From: Mycobacterium heckeshornense
GTDB taxonomy: Bacteria; Actinomycetota; Actinomycetes; Mycobacteriales; Mycobacteriaceae
DNA length: 64,000 nucleotides
NCBI RefSeq assembly: GCF_016592155.1
Contig: NZ_AP024237.1
Location: 3,844,001 to 3,908,000 of the forward strand
Reading direction: 5' to 3'
A program made the translations under genes and the position numbers. The notes under the pieces were generated by a model. The model was given only the letters and a program-made list of their open reading frames with translations, was not told the origin of the DNA and made no database searches. Shown here piece after piece: positions 8,158 through 16,720 of this stretch (position 1 is the stretch's first letter; the number at the start of each line of letters is the position of its first letter).

Positions 8158-9344
8158 TGCCCGACGGCGAGGGTCCCAAGCCCCTGGACGGGTTTCGGGT
8201 ACTCGATTTCACCCAGAATGTGGCCGGCCCGCTGGCCGGACAGGTGCTGGCCGATCTTGGCGCTGAAGTCATCAAGGTGGAAGCGCCCGGCGGGGACGCC
8301 GCCCGCCAGATCACCGCGGTTCTTCCCGGCCGGCCACCGCTGCCCACCTATTTCCTGCCCAACAACCGCGGCAAGAAATCGGTGGCCGTCGACCTGACTT
8401 CCGATGAAGCCAAACGGCAGATACTTCGGCTCGCCGACAGCGTCGATGTCGTGCTTGAGGCCTTTCGCCCTGGTGTCATGGAAAGAATGGGGCTGGGTCC
8501 CAACGAATTGCGTTCGCGCAATCCGAAACTCATCTATGCGCGATTATCGGCGTACGGCGGCAACGGTCCCCATGGCGACCGGCCGGGCATCGACCTGATG
8601 ATTCAGGCGGAAGCCGGCATGACCTCGGGGATGCGCACACCGGAAGGCAAGCCTCAGCTCATCCCGTTCCAACTCGTCGACAACGCCAGCGGTCATGTGC
8701 TGGCCCAGGCGGTGCTCGCCGCTCTGCTCAATCGAGAGCGACACGGCGTCGCCGACGTCGTCAGTGTCGCAATGTACGACGTGGCAGTCGGATTGCAAGC
8801 AAACCAGCTCACCATGCACCTAAACCGGCGCAGCGACCCAATACCCAATGTGGAACCAAAAACGAAGCGCCGCAAAACCGTTGGTTTTGCCAGCCAGCCA
8901 TCGGATGCGTTCCGTGCCGCAGACGGGTACGTCGTCATCAGTGCCTACACCCCCAAGCATTGGAAACTGCTGTGCGAAACCATCGGCCGACCCGATCTGC
9001 TGCACGACCAAAGGTTCCTCGACCAACGCTCTCGGTCGATCAACTTCGCCGAATTGACCGACGAATTGGAATCCACTTTGACCACCAAGACAGCGGCTGA
9101 GTGGGTAGAACTATTGCAGTGCAGGGGATTAATGGCGTGTCTTGTGCACACGTGGAAGCAGGTCGTGGACACCCCGCTCTTTGCGGAGAATCAACTGGCA
9201 CTGCAGGTCGGAACCGGCGACGACGCGATCACGGTGGTCCGCACCCCGGCGCGCTACTCCAGCTTCACCGCGATTGCCACCGACCCGCCGCCGGCTCCCG
9301 GCCAGCACAACGAGGAGTACTTGTCGGGCCTGGAAACAGCCTAG
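8157..9344 (+). CDS. CaiB/BaiF (class III) CoA-transferase, Rv3272-type
   Basis: 395-residue family III CoA-transferase, which moves CoA between carboxylic acids through an aspartyl intermediate. The N-terminal motif GPLAGQVLADLGAEVIKVE and the downstream PGIDLMIQAEAG, containing the probable catalytic Asp, are characteristic. Length and neighbourhood match Rv3272 of H37Rv. The ATG overlaps the methyltransferase stop, with GGAG 9 bases upstream. The TAG stop (9342-9344) lies inside the 6-base target duplication of the following insertion sequence, so the coding region is intact but is now separated from its likely terminator hairpin at 11332-11365. Confidence 0.92.
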   Translation: MPDGEGPKPLDGFRVLDFTQNVAGPLAGQVLADLGAEVIKVEAPGGDAARQITAVLPGRPPLPTYFLPNNRGKKSVAVDLTSDEAKRQILRLADSVDVVLEAFRPGVMERMGLGPNELRSRNPKLIYARLSAYGGNGPHGDRPGIDLMIQAEAGMTSGMRTPEGKPQLIPFQLVDNASGHVLAQAVLAALLNRERHGVADVVSVAMYDVAVGLQANQLTMHLNRRSDPIPNVEPKTKRRKTVGFASQPSDAFRAADGYVVISAYTPKHWKLLCETIGRPDLLHDQRFLDQRSRSINFAELTDELESTLTTKTAAEWVELLQCRGLMACLVHTWKQVVDTPLFAENQLALQVGTGDDAITVVRTPARYSSFTAIATDPPPAPGQHNEEYLSGLETA

Positions 9345-9345
9345 C
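9340..9345. repeat. Left target-site duplication of IS element 1
   Basis: CCTAGC immediately before the left inverted repeat; identical to 11312-11317. It contains the stop codon of the CoA-transferase gene. Confidence 0.85.
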
Positions 9346-11311
9346 CCGAAGTTCCCCCCTTCTGAGAGGGGGCTGATTTCCTTTCTGCTTTGTGAGCAGG
9401 TGTTTCAGTGTTCATGTGCCGGCAAGGCGTAATCATGTATTCGCAAGACTTGTTCGGCGTGTCATTTTCTAAATTCGCTACTCTCGTACTGCTGTTGTGC
9501 TAGAAAGTAATCATGTACGTGACGCGGGTGCCCAACCGTGGATCACCGCCGGCGGTGCTGTTGCGCGAAAGTTACCGCGAGAACGGCAAGGTGAAAACCC
9601 GCACGCTGGCCAACCTGTCGCGCTGGCCCGAGCACAAGGTGGACAAACTGCAGCGCGCGCTCAAGGGCCTGCCGGGGACGGGCGATCTGGCCGGGGCGTT
9701 TGACATCACCCGCAGCCTGCCGCACGGGCATGTGGCCGCGGTGTTGGGCACCGCCGCCAAGCTGGGCATGGCCGAGCTGATCGACCCCGCCCCGTCGCGT
9801 AACCGGGACTTGGTGTGCGCCATGCTGGCCGCGTCGGTGATCGAGCCGGGCTCCAAGCTGGCGATGGCGCGCGGGCTGCGCATCGAGACCGCCACCAGCA
9901 CCCTGGGTGCGGTGCTGGGCGTGGCGGGTGCCGATGAGGATGACCTGTATGACGCGATGGACTGGGTGGTCGAGCGCCAGGATGCCATCGAAAACTCGTT
10001 GGCCGCACGGCATCTGGCCAACGGAACCCTGGTGCTCTATGACGTGTCCTCGGCGGCGTTCGAGGGCCACACCTGCCCGTTAGGGAAAATCGGGCATGCC
10101 CGCGACGGGGTCAAAGGCCGGTTGCAGATCGTCTACGGGCTGCTGTGCTCACCAGCCGGGGTGCCGATCGCCATTGAGGTGTTCGACGGCAACACCGCCG
10201 ACCCGAAAACCCTGGGCGCCCAGATCACCAAGCTCAAGACCCGGTTCGGGCTGACCACCATCGCCCTGGTGGGGGATCGGGGCATGCTCACCAGCGCGCG
10301 CATCCGCGACGAGCTGCACCCGGCGCAGTTGGATTGGATCAGCGCGCTGCGCGCCCCGCAGATCAAGGCATTGGTCGACGACGGGGCGCTGCAGCTGTCG
10401 CTGTTCGACGAGCAGAACCTGTTCGAGATCACCCACCCCGACTACCCCGGCGAGCGGCTGGTGTGCTGCCACAACCCCGCCCTGGCTGATGAGCGTGCCC
10501 GCAAACGCGGCGAGCTGCTGGCGGCCACCGAACACGAACTACAGACCATCGCCGAGGCCACCCGCCGCGCCAAACGACCACTACGCGGGCGGGACAAGAT
10601 CGCGCTGCGGGTGGGCAAGGTGCGCAACAAGTTCAAGATGGCCAAGCATTTTGACCTGCAAATCACCGACGAAGCGTTCAGTTTCTCCCGCAACCAGGAC
10701 GCCATCGCCGCCGAGGCCGCCCTCGACGGCATCTACGTGCTCCGCACCAGCCTGCCCGACCAGACACTGCAGCGCGACGAGGTCGTGCTGCGCTACAAGG
10801 ACCTCGCCGACGTCGAACGGTTCTTCCGCACCCTCAACACCGAACTGGACGTGCGACCCATCCGGCACCGCCTCGCCGATCGGGTGCGCGCGCACATGCT
10901 CCTACGGATGCTGTCCTACTACATCAGCTGGCACATGAAACAAGCCCTCGCACCAATCCTTTTCCAGGACAACGACAAACCCGCCGCCGCCGCCAAACGT
11001 GCCGACCCCGTCGCTCCCGCCCAACGCTCCGATCAAGCGCTGGCCAAGGCAGCGCGCAAACGCACCGAAAACGACTACCCGGTGCACAGCTTCACCAGCC
11101 TGCTCGCCGACCTGGCCACCATCTGCGCCAACCACATCCAGCCCACCGACGACCTGCCGGCATTCACCAAGATCACCAACCCCACCCCACTACAGCGGCG
11201 AGCCTTCGAACTACTCGGCGTCTCACACCGCCACGGACTCGCGTAGTCAGCACACCAACACAAAACCCCAGCTCAACCCACTAAACCGCTCCACACCAGG
11301 GGGAACTTCGG
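9346..11311 (+). mobile_element. IS1634-like insertion sequence (element 1), 1966 bp
   Basis: Bounded by perfect 13-base terminal inverted repeats, CCGAAGTTCCCCC at 9346-9358 and its complement at 11299-11311, and flanked by a 6-base CCTAGC direct repeat. It holds one intact transposase gene. The AT-richer leader at 9359-9512 probably carries the transposase promoter. Intact ends and an intact transposase suggest a recent insertion. Confidence 0.93.
9513..11246 (+). CDS. IS1634-family (IS4-group) DDE transposase
   Basis: 577-residue transposase, full length for the group. The DDE triad is recognisable: Asp in VLYDVSSAAFEG, Asp in ALVGDRGMLTS and Glu in YKDLADVERFFRTLNTELD, the last matching the Tyr-Arg-Glu-Lys style signature of IS4-like enzymes. 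No frameshift or internal stop is seen, so it may be active. It is only distantly related to the transposase of element 2 in this window. Confidence 0.93.
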   Translation: MYVTRVPNRGSPPAVLLRESYRENGKVKTRTLANLSRWPEHKVDKLQRALKGLPGTGDLAGAFDITRSLPHGHVAAVLGTAAKLGMAELIDPAPSRNRDLVCAMLAASVIEPGSKLAMARGLRIETATSTLGAVLGVAGADEDDLYDAMDWVVERQDAIENSLAARHLANGTLVLYDVSSAAFEGHTCPLGKIGHARDGVKGRLQIVYGLLCSPAGVPIAIEVFDGNTADPKTLGAQITKLKTRFGLTTIALVGDRGMLTSARIRDELHPAQLDWISALRAPQIKALVDDGALQLSLFDEQNLFEITHPDYPGERLVCCHNPALADERARKRGELLAATEHELQTIAEATRRAKRPLRGRDKIALRVGKVRNKFKMAKHFDLQITDEAFSFSRNQDAIAAEAALDGIYVLRTSLPDQTLQRDEVVLRYKDLADVERFFRTLNTELDVRPIRHRLADRVRAHMLLRMLSYYISWHMKQALAPILFQDNDKPAAAAKRADPVAPAQRSDQALAKAARKRTENDYPVHSFTSLLADLATICANHIQPTDDLPAFTKITNPTPLQRRAFELLGVSHRHGLA

Positions 11312-11317
11312 CCTAGC
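11312..11317. repeat. Right target-site duplication of IS element 1
   Basis: CCTAGC immediately after the right inverted repeat, identical to 9340-9345. Confidence 0.85.
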
Positions 11318-11331
11318 CACGCCACGTCGGA

Positions 11332-11365
11332 GTCACCGGGACTGCCGGTGCGGCAGCACGGTGAC
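11332..11365 (+). terminator. Hairpin, probable displaced terminator of the CoA-transferase
   Basis: Two nested stems: GTCACCG pairs with CGGTGAC, and inside it CTGCCG-GTG-CGGCAG. There is no U-run after it, as is usual in mycobacteria. Without the insertion sequence this hairpin would begin about 20 bases after the CoA-transferase stop codon. Confidence 0.55.
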
Positions 11366-11486
11366 CCATCTGCGGCGGGGCGACATCCAGCGCAAGCCAC
11401 CGTCGGCGAACCCGAACAGGTTTCGACCTCGTCAACAACTACTGCCCGAGCTGGTCGACAGTGACGGGTCAAGCGGCACCGAGAAT

Positions 11487-11984
11487 TCAAATGACCGCTC
11501 TGACGCGCTTCGCGTGATCCCCGTCGAGCACAGCGCTGCCGGGCGGATAGGTAGCCGCTGGCGGTCCGCCGCGCATCCACACCGCCTCATTATTCGAACC
11601 CTCTGTCAGCTGTACGTAAAGCAGATCGAGGGCCGGAAACTGCGCCTCGGTCAACCGTGCAATCTCGGCCGCGATTGCCTCAGTTGTGGGCCTATCACTG
11701 AGCAGGTATCTCTTGAGCCCGTGCGTGACCAGGTAGCCGACGAATTCGTCATCTTTGTGCACGATGAAGGCATGGTCTAGCAGCCGGTCGATCATCTCTT
11801 TGAGTTCGGCTTTGACAGAGCCGAATTCAACCGCCAACGGCCATCCCGGACGCTGGTCGAACATCCACCAGCAGGTGAAGTTATGGCCGTGAATATTTCG
11901 GCACTTCTCGCCTGCGCCGGTCAGCCCGAGGATGCGGTGGCCGGCGGAGAACTCGTGTCGAACCCGAACCGTGGTTGTGCTCAT
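11487..11984 (-). CDS. queD: 6-pyruvoyl-/6-carboxy-tetrahydropterin synthase (QueD/PTPS family)
   Basis: 165-residue enzyme that acts on dihydroneopterin triphosphate, giving 6-carboxytetrahydropterin (preQ0 route) or a pyruvoyl-pterin. Zinc ligands are visible as FSAGH and IHGH; the catalytic Cys is in EKCRNIHGHNF, the Asp-His pair in LLDHAF, and a Glu in LTEG. The start at 11984 is preferred over the ATG at 12008 because GGAAGG lies 6 bases upstream of it. It is 57 bases downstream of folE on the same strand, so GTP can be carried to a tetrahydropterin by this pair. No queC or queE is present in the window. It could equally serve pterin cofactor synthesis. Confidence 0.85.
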   Translation of the reverse strand: MSTTTVRVRHEFSAGHRILGLTGAGEKCRNIHGHNFTCWWMFDQRPGWPLAVEFGSVKAELKEMIDRLLDHAFIVHKDDEFVGYLVTHGLKRYLLSDRPTTEAIAAEIARLTEAQFPALDLLYVQLTEGSNNEAVWMRGGPPAATYPPGSAVLDGDHAKRVRAVI

Positions 11985-12041
11985 CTCATGCCTTCCGGTC
12001 GATACCATGCTGACAATGCAAGGCCCGCAAACCCCTATTCA

Positions 12042-12731
12042 TCACGGGCTCGCCAGGTGCAGACGATGTACGAGGGTTATGTCGTGGTCCATCCACGACC
12101 CGTTTCTGGCCTCTGTTGTCGTTTCGGCGTGTGGTTCGCACACGCCGCGCAGCCTCATACAGTCGTGTCGCGCCGTGATGAGGCACATTGCACCGGAGGG
12201 GTTGAGCTTGCGCATGATCCCGGCGGCCACCTGGTGGCCGATGCGCTCCTGAATTTGAAGACGGGCAGCGTAGCCGTGAAACAGCCGAGCCAGCTTCGAT
12301 ATCCCCACCACCCGCTGCCCCGGACTGGGACGGTAAGCGACAGTGGCGCGGCCCGAGAACGGCAACAGGTGGTGGGCGCATGTCGACGCGAATGAGATGC
12401 CATGCATGACCACGAGCCCGGGATCGGCTGGTGCCGGGAAGTCGGTGTCAAGATGGTCTTCCGGAACCTCGCCATAACCCCACAACATTTCTCTCCACGC
12501 ACGCGCCACGCGCTCCGGCGTCTTGGCGGTGTGCTCCCCCTCATTCATCCCAAGCGCCTCGAGAAGCTGCTGCACGGCCTTCTCGACGGCGCTATCGCGT
12601 CCATCGATATGGAACGTCTCCGTGTCGATCAACGGATATTCAATAGCTGCGGTGGCGGAGATCGTGGTCATGCCATTGACGAAACCGACTGCCTCAGCCG
12701 CAGTCACAGCCGAGCCGCTCAAGCCGTTCAC
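12042..12731 (-). CDS. folE: GTP cyclohydrolase I, type IA (FolE)
   Basis: Converts GTP to 7,8-dihydroneopterin triphosphate. Conserved parts are EHTAKTPERVARAW near the N-terminus, the zinc-binding CAHHLLPFSG, LARLFHGYAARLQIQERI, and the second zinc Cys in HDCMRLRGV. The GTG start at 12731 is chosen because GGAAAGGG lies just upstream; TTG at 12737 and ATG at 12671 are alternatives. It precedes queD, probably in one transcript. It lies in an accessory island between two insertion sequences, so it is likely a paralogue of a housekeeping folE elsewhere. Codon use is less GC-biased than in the core genes of this window. Confidence 0.88.
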   Translation of the reverse strand: MNGLSGSAVTAAEAVGFVNGMTTISATAAIEYPLIDTETFHIDGRDSAVEKAVQQLLEALGMNEGEHTAKTPERVARAWREMLWGYGEVPEDHLDTDFPAPADPGLVVMHGISFASTCAHHLLPFSGRATVAYRPSPGQRVVGISKLARLFHGYAARLQIQERIGHQVAAGIMRKLNPSGAMCLITARHDCMRLRGVCEPHAETTTEARNGSWMDHDITLVHRLHLASP

Positions 12732-13374
12732 GAACAAACCCTTTCCTGCCTGGATGGACTTTCACCTTGTCTAGTGGTATTCGGATCACACTGTGTCGTA
12801 GCGGTTCAACGCTGTCTGTCAGCTGATCGACTACTGTGGGGGGGAATTTCGTGTCCACCAATCGAACGAGGCAAGCTTTCTGCTCGGCTCATCGCGACGC
12901 GATCGCCGTGCTCTTCATTCACCTCCTGTCGGCCGCTGGTCAAGGCACCCCTTCAGCGTGGCGGCCATCCAAGGCTTCCCTGCGACGGTCGCTGTCGCGT
13001 TTGGCGTCGCCGAATCTTTGGGCCCAACGGCATGTCGATGCGCCGACCGAAGACACTTTCCGCCGCAGATCGTTCTGGTGACCACCGCGCGGTACCCAGG
13101 TCCGCACGAGCTGGCGGCGCCATCGCTCGCGTCATTCCGGCCTTCAATGGCTACGCAGATGCGCTAACGGTCTGCGGCGCGGATCAGTGGAGTTTCGGTT
13201 ACCAGGCGAAAGCTACCCTGCCTGCCGGTGCATCGTTGTGGTGCGATTTACCGATATGCTTCCGGCCATAAAGCTGGCTTGTGGCGGTCTGACAAATTGG
13301 GCTTCGGACTTAATTGGCTATTCGCGGACGCTGGTGTGGGCATTTCGCGCAATTTTGGGACAATTTTTGTGCTT
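12732..13374. other. Low-information region upstream of folE, possible gene remnant
   Basis: About 640 bases without a convincing gene and with visibly lower GC than the flanks. Several short plus-strand frames are open, such as one from a GTG near 12850 after a G-rich run, but none has recognised features. A plus-strand frame from 13228 continues into the 82-bp repeat and, if IS element 2 and one repeat copy are removed, reads on without a stop past 15188. This suggests the insertion interrupted a coding or formerly coding sequence of unknown identity. The folE promoter should also lie here. Confidence 0.4.
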
Positions 13375-13456
13375 ACAGCCATGCTCGCCATGGTTGATAC
13401 TCTGCCGCCGGACGGCGCTGACATTGGCGACATACTCATGGCCGTCCGCATCCTGT
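13375..13456. repeat. 82-bp direct repeat, left copy (target duplication of IS element 2)
   Basis: Base-for-base identical to 15106-15187. It abuts the left inverted repeat of IS element 2. Extending two bases outward gives 84 bases with a single mismatch. Confidence 0.93.
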
Positions 13457-15103
13457 CCTGACTTGGGCCACTTTTGGAGGATCGGGGTGGTTGCGAGTCG
13501 CTGAGCTGGGGTTTTCGGTCGCGGCGGGTCGGAAGGTCTGCACTAATTGAAGTTCTTTAGTGTGCGCTGGTGGCGTATGTGCGCACGGTGAAGACGGCCT
13601 CGGGAGCAACCGCGGTGCAGATCGTGTGGTCTTCGCGGCGGGGATCGCGCCAGATTGAGCACCTCGGCTCGGCGCACAGTGAGGCCCAGCTGGAGGCGCT
13701 CAAGGCGGCTGCGGCTCAGCGCGTGGCTGCCGGTCAGCAGAGCCTGGACTTGGGACTCGAGCAGGCCGCTGCCGGCGGTGGCCGGCCGCTGGAGATCGTG
13801 GGCTCCTGTTCTGAGCACCTGTGGGAGGCGTTGTGTCATGCCTATCGGGTGCTGGGCTTTGATGCCGCCACCGATGGAGATGAGGTGTTTCGGGACCTGG
13901 TGGGCGCCCGAATCATCGAACCGACCAGCAAGGTCGATGCGCTGCGGGTGCTTTCGGAGACCGGGGTGGATTCGCCGGCCTATCGGACGGTGAAGCGGCG
14001 GCTGCCGATTTTCGCCAAACCCGAATTCCGGCAGGCACTTTCGGCTGCATGTGCAGCGCACGCTGCGTTGGGTCCGGCCAGCCTGGTGCTTTACGACGTG
14101 AGCACCCTGCACTTTGAAACCGATGCCGTTGATGGGTTTCGCGAGCCCGGGTTTTCCAAGGAACGTCGACTCGATCCACAGATCACCCTGGGTTTGTTGA
14201 CCGATGCGACTGGGTTCCCGCTGACAGTGGCTGCCTTCGAGGGCAACAAGGCCGAGACCGCGACCATGTTGCCGGTGATCAACGCGTTCAAGACCGCCCA
14301 CCGCTTGAGCGAGGTCACCGTGGTCGCTGATGCCGGGATGATCTCTGAAGCCAACCAGGTCGCCCTGCAGGCCGCGGGGTTGTCGTTCATTCTGGGAACC
14401 CGGATCTCATTGCTGCCCAACGTGATCGCCGAATGGCGCGCTAAGCACCCGGACGAGGTCATCCCGGACGGGTTGGTGTTAACCCAGCCGTGGCCGGCCA
14501 CCTCAGCGGAGAAAGCGCGCGGTATCCCGGATCGGGTCATCTACTACCAGTACCGACATGACCGGGCCCGGCGCACCCTGCGCGGCATCGACGAGCAGAT
14601 CGCCAAGGCCCAGCGCGCCGTGGATGGGCATGCCCCGGTCAAGCGCAACCGCTACATCCAACTCAGCGGTGCGACCAAATCGGTCAACCGCGCCTTGGAG
14701 GCCAAGACCCGTGCGCTGGCCGGCTGGAAGGGCTACACCACCAACTTGGTCGAACAACCCGCGCAGTTCGTCATCGACGCCTACCACCAGCTGTGGCGCA
14801 TCGAGAAGGCCTTCCGAATGTCCAAGCATGACCTTCAAGCTCGCCCGATCTACCACCGCACTCGCGACTCGATCGAGGCGCACCTCAGCGTCGTGTTCGC
14901 CGCCATGGCTGTATCGCACTGGATCGAACGCCAAACCGGCTGGAGCATCAAGAAATTCGTCCGCACCGCACGCCGCTACCGCACCGTGCAGATTCGCGCC
15001 GGACGACAAATCCTCACCGCCGCCGACGCCCTACCCGACGACCTCGCCGAAGCACTCGCCAAGATCCGCACCGACGGTGCGCACTAATTTGGCCCAAGTC
15101 GGG
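13457..15103 (+). mobile_element. IS1634/IS1549-like insertion sequence (element 2), about 1647 bp
   Basis: Terminal inverted repeats of 14 bases with one mismatch: CCTGACTTGGGCCA at 13457-13470 and the complement of CCCGACTTGGGCCA at 15090-15103. It is flanked by an 82-bp direct repeat, a very long target duplication of the kind reported for IS1634 and IS1549. It contains one intact transposase gene. Confidence 0.92.
13570..15087 (+). CDS. IS1634-family DDE transposase (element 2)
   Basis: 505-residue transposase starting at GTG 13570. The DDE residues are apparent: Asp in VLYDVSTLHFET, Asp in VVADAGMIS and Glu in YHQLWRIEKAFRMSKHDL. It is full length without frameshifts, so it may be functional. 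It belongs to the same broad family as the transposase of element 1 but differs in length and sequence throughout, so the two elements are not copies of one another. Confidence 0.92.
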   Translation: MAYVRTVKTASGATAVQIVWSSRRGSRQIEHLGSAHSEAQLEALKAAAAQRVAAGQQSLDLGLEQAAAGGGRPLEIVGSCSEHLWEALCHAYRVLGFDAATDGDEVFRDLVGARIIEPTSKVDALRVLSETGVDSPAYRTVKRRLPIFAKPEFRQALSAACAAHAALGPASLVLYDVSTLHFETDAVDGFREPGFSKERRLDPQITLGLLTDATGFPLTVAAFEGNKAETATMLPVINAFKTAHRLSEVTVVADAGMISEANQVALQAAGLSFILGTRISLLPNVIAEWRAKHPDEVIPDGLVLTQPWPATSAEKARGIPDRVIYYQYRHDRARRTLRGIDEQIAKAQRAVDGHAPVKRNRYIQLSGATKSVNRALEAKTRALAGWKGYTTNLVEQPAQFVIDAYHQLWRIEKAFRMSKHDLQARPIYHRTRDSIEAHLSVVFAAMAVSHWIERQTGWSIKKFVRTARRYRTVQIRAGRQILTAADALPDDLAEALAKIRTDGAH

Positions 15104-15105
15104 TC

Positions 15106-15187
15106 ACAGCCATGCTCGCCATGGTTGATACTCTGCCGCCGGACGGCGCTGACATTGGCGACATACTCATGGCCGTCCGCATCCTGT
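15106..15187. repeat. 82-bp direct repeat, right copy (target duplication of IS element 2)
   Basis: Identical to 13375-13456; see the left copy. After it the sequence continues in the same frame as the possible interrupted ORF. Confidence 0.93.
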
Positions 15188-15412
15188 TTGGATTCGCCGA
15201 TGTGTTCATTTCTTCCGACGATCGTGTGCGAATACCTGGCGCTGGTACTGGCGCGAGTTCGTGGTCAGCCGATGGATACCCCCGGCAGAACCTTGACGCG
15301 CATGACATTGCCGACGTGGCCGGGCCAGCCATCCGATTACGCGGATCGACAGCGCGAGCGTGGCCTAGAGGAGACGGGCCAGCATTCGACACGATCAGAT
15401 TCCACGACTCCG

Positions 15413-16066
15413 CTAGTCCAGCAGTCGTTGCCGCATGGCCTCAGCGACCGCCGCGGCCCGGTCGCTGACACCGAGCTTCTCGTACAGCCTTTGCACATGA
15501 GTCTTGACTGTCGAAGGCGCCACATACAATTCGCTGGCGATCGCGGGGATGCTCTGACCGCGGGCAATGCGGTTAAGCACCTCACGCTCGCGGGGGCTAA
15601 GTACCGGCGCCGGTGGTTCCGCGCGACGGCGGATTTCCCCGGCAAGACCTTCGACAAGCGCGCTTGAAACCACGTCGCGGCCCTTGGCGCAATCGAGAAC
15701 GGCATTCACGATTTCGGTTCGCGTCGACTCTTTTGGCAAGAACCCGGCCGCGCCCTGCTGCAATGCCTGATACACAATCGCCGATTCGTCGTGGGCCGAT
15801 ATAAGCATGACGCGCGTTGGCAACTGCCAACGCCGAACCGCGGCTGCCACCTGGGCACCATCCATGCCGGGCATTCGATAATCCAGGAGTGCGACATCGG
15901 GTAAGTGATCCTTAATCAATTGCAACGCGGTAGCGCCGTCGTCGGCCTCTCCAACTATCTCGACCGAGCCGCTCGACGTAAGCGCCCGGACGACGCCCTC
16001 GCGAAACAGTGGGTGATCATCGCCTACCACAACCCGAACTTTATGGGTCACCGCCGCCCCGGCCAT
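15413..16066 (-). CDS. NarL/LuxR-family response regulator
   Basis: 217-residue two-component regulator. The receiver domain (about 8-125) has the acidic pocket GDDHPLFREG, the phospho-acceptor Asp in VALLDYRMPGMDG and the conserved Lys in GFLPKEST. A C-terminal LuxR helix-turn-helix (about 155-215) shows LSPREREVLNRIARG and STVKTHVQRLYEKLGV. The ATG at 16066 is preferred to an upstream one at 16105 because the receiver fold starts soon after. It is encoded divergently from a histidine kinase 650 bases away, its likely partner. Targets are not evident; the adjacent PE/PPE pair and the folE-queD pair are candidates only by proximity. Confidence 0.9.
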   Translation of the reverse strand: MAGAAVTHKVRVVVGDDHPLFREGVVRALTSSGSVEIVGEADDGATALQLIKDHLPDVALLDYRMPGMDGAQVAAAVRRWQLPTRVMLISAHDESAIVYQALQQGAAGFLPKESTRTEIVNAVLDCAKGRDVVSSALVEGLAGEIRRRAEPPAPVLSPREREVLNRIARGQSIPAIASELYVAPSTVKTHVQRLYEKLGVSDRAAAVAEAMRQRLLD

Positions 16067-16720
16067 GGCAGTTAGCTTCTCAGATTTCGACCACACGTGC
16101 TCCAAAATTGGGCAACATCCGATTTAACCGCAGTGGCACCGGACCTGCCGATCCACTTGAATGGTTCCAGAATCTTTGTTGGGCAAACCGTAGAGATGTA
16201 CTCCGGGAGTCCGCGGCGCTTTCTCGCGATGGCAGATAGGCGTGCAAATTCGGGTGCCGGCCGACGTTGGCCAAGTGCCGACCCGGGTGGTCATTGTTAA
16301 GGTCTAATTGGACTTAAGCCGATTCCGACCGCCGCCTTCTGGTGTCGTAGGGGCAAACTGTCTGCGCATCGGCCTGTCCCCTACCACACCGCGCGCCCGG
16401 AAGCTCCGCGAGGGGGAATTCGGCCGGCCCTGCGACCAGGCCGACAGCTCATCGCATCGGCACTCAGCCCCGGGTGTGCCGCATCGCGGTCGCTAGCACT
16501 CACCCTGCGGCGACCCGCCGCGGTGAAGGCACCTGGAGCTTATCGACAAGCTGCGGTGTCAGGCGAAAGAAATGGGCAGCGGCAGCGGCCGGCGGACACC
16601 GCGATGCGCTTTCGCTTGGTGCCGTAGCCGCGCTGTCGATCGTGCAACGACTTCTTACGTGAAAACGCAGCTGGCCACAGTCGTGTCATTAATACTGTAT
16701 TTCTTGTGGCAGCGAGCGGC
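16067..16720. promoter_or_regulatory. Divergent regulator-kinase intergenic region
   Basis: 654 bases between the divergently transcribed response regulator and histidine kinase genes. An imperfect inverted repeat, TTAAG-GTC...GAC-TTAA, spans 16297-16317 and could be a regulator site. A TAATACTGTATTT stretch about 25-35 bases upstream of the kinase start resembles a -10 region. No gene was recognised. Confidence 0.35.

Noticed and set aside
11487..12731. Complete queuosine/preQ0 or deazapurine DNA-modification system
   Set aside because: Only the first two pathway genes are present; no queC, queE, tgt or dpd-like gene is visible in the 64 kb.
12836..13081. 81-codon plus-strand frame upstream of folE
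   Set aside because: A G-rich run precedes a GTG, but the translation has no recognisable features and neighbouring frames are equally open.
9346..15103. Composite transposon carrying folE-queD between two IS copies
   Set aside because: The two elements have different terminal repeats, different transposases and their own separate target duplications, so each inserted independently.
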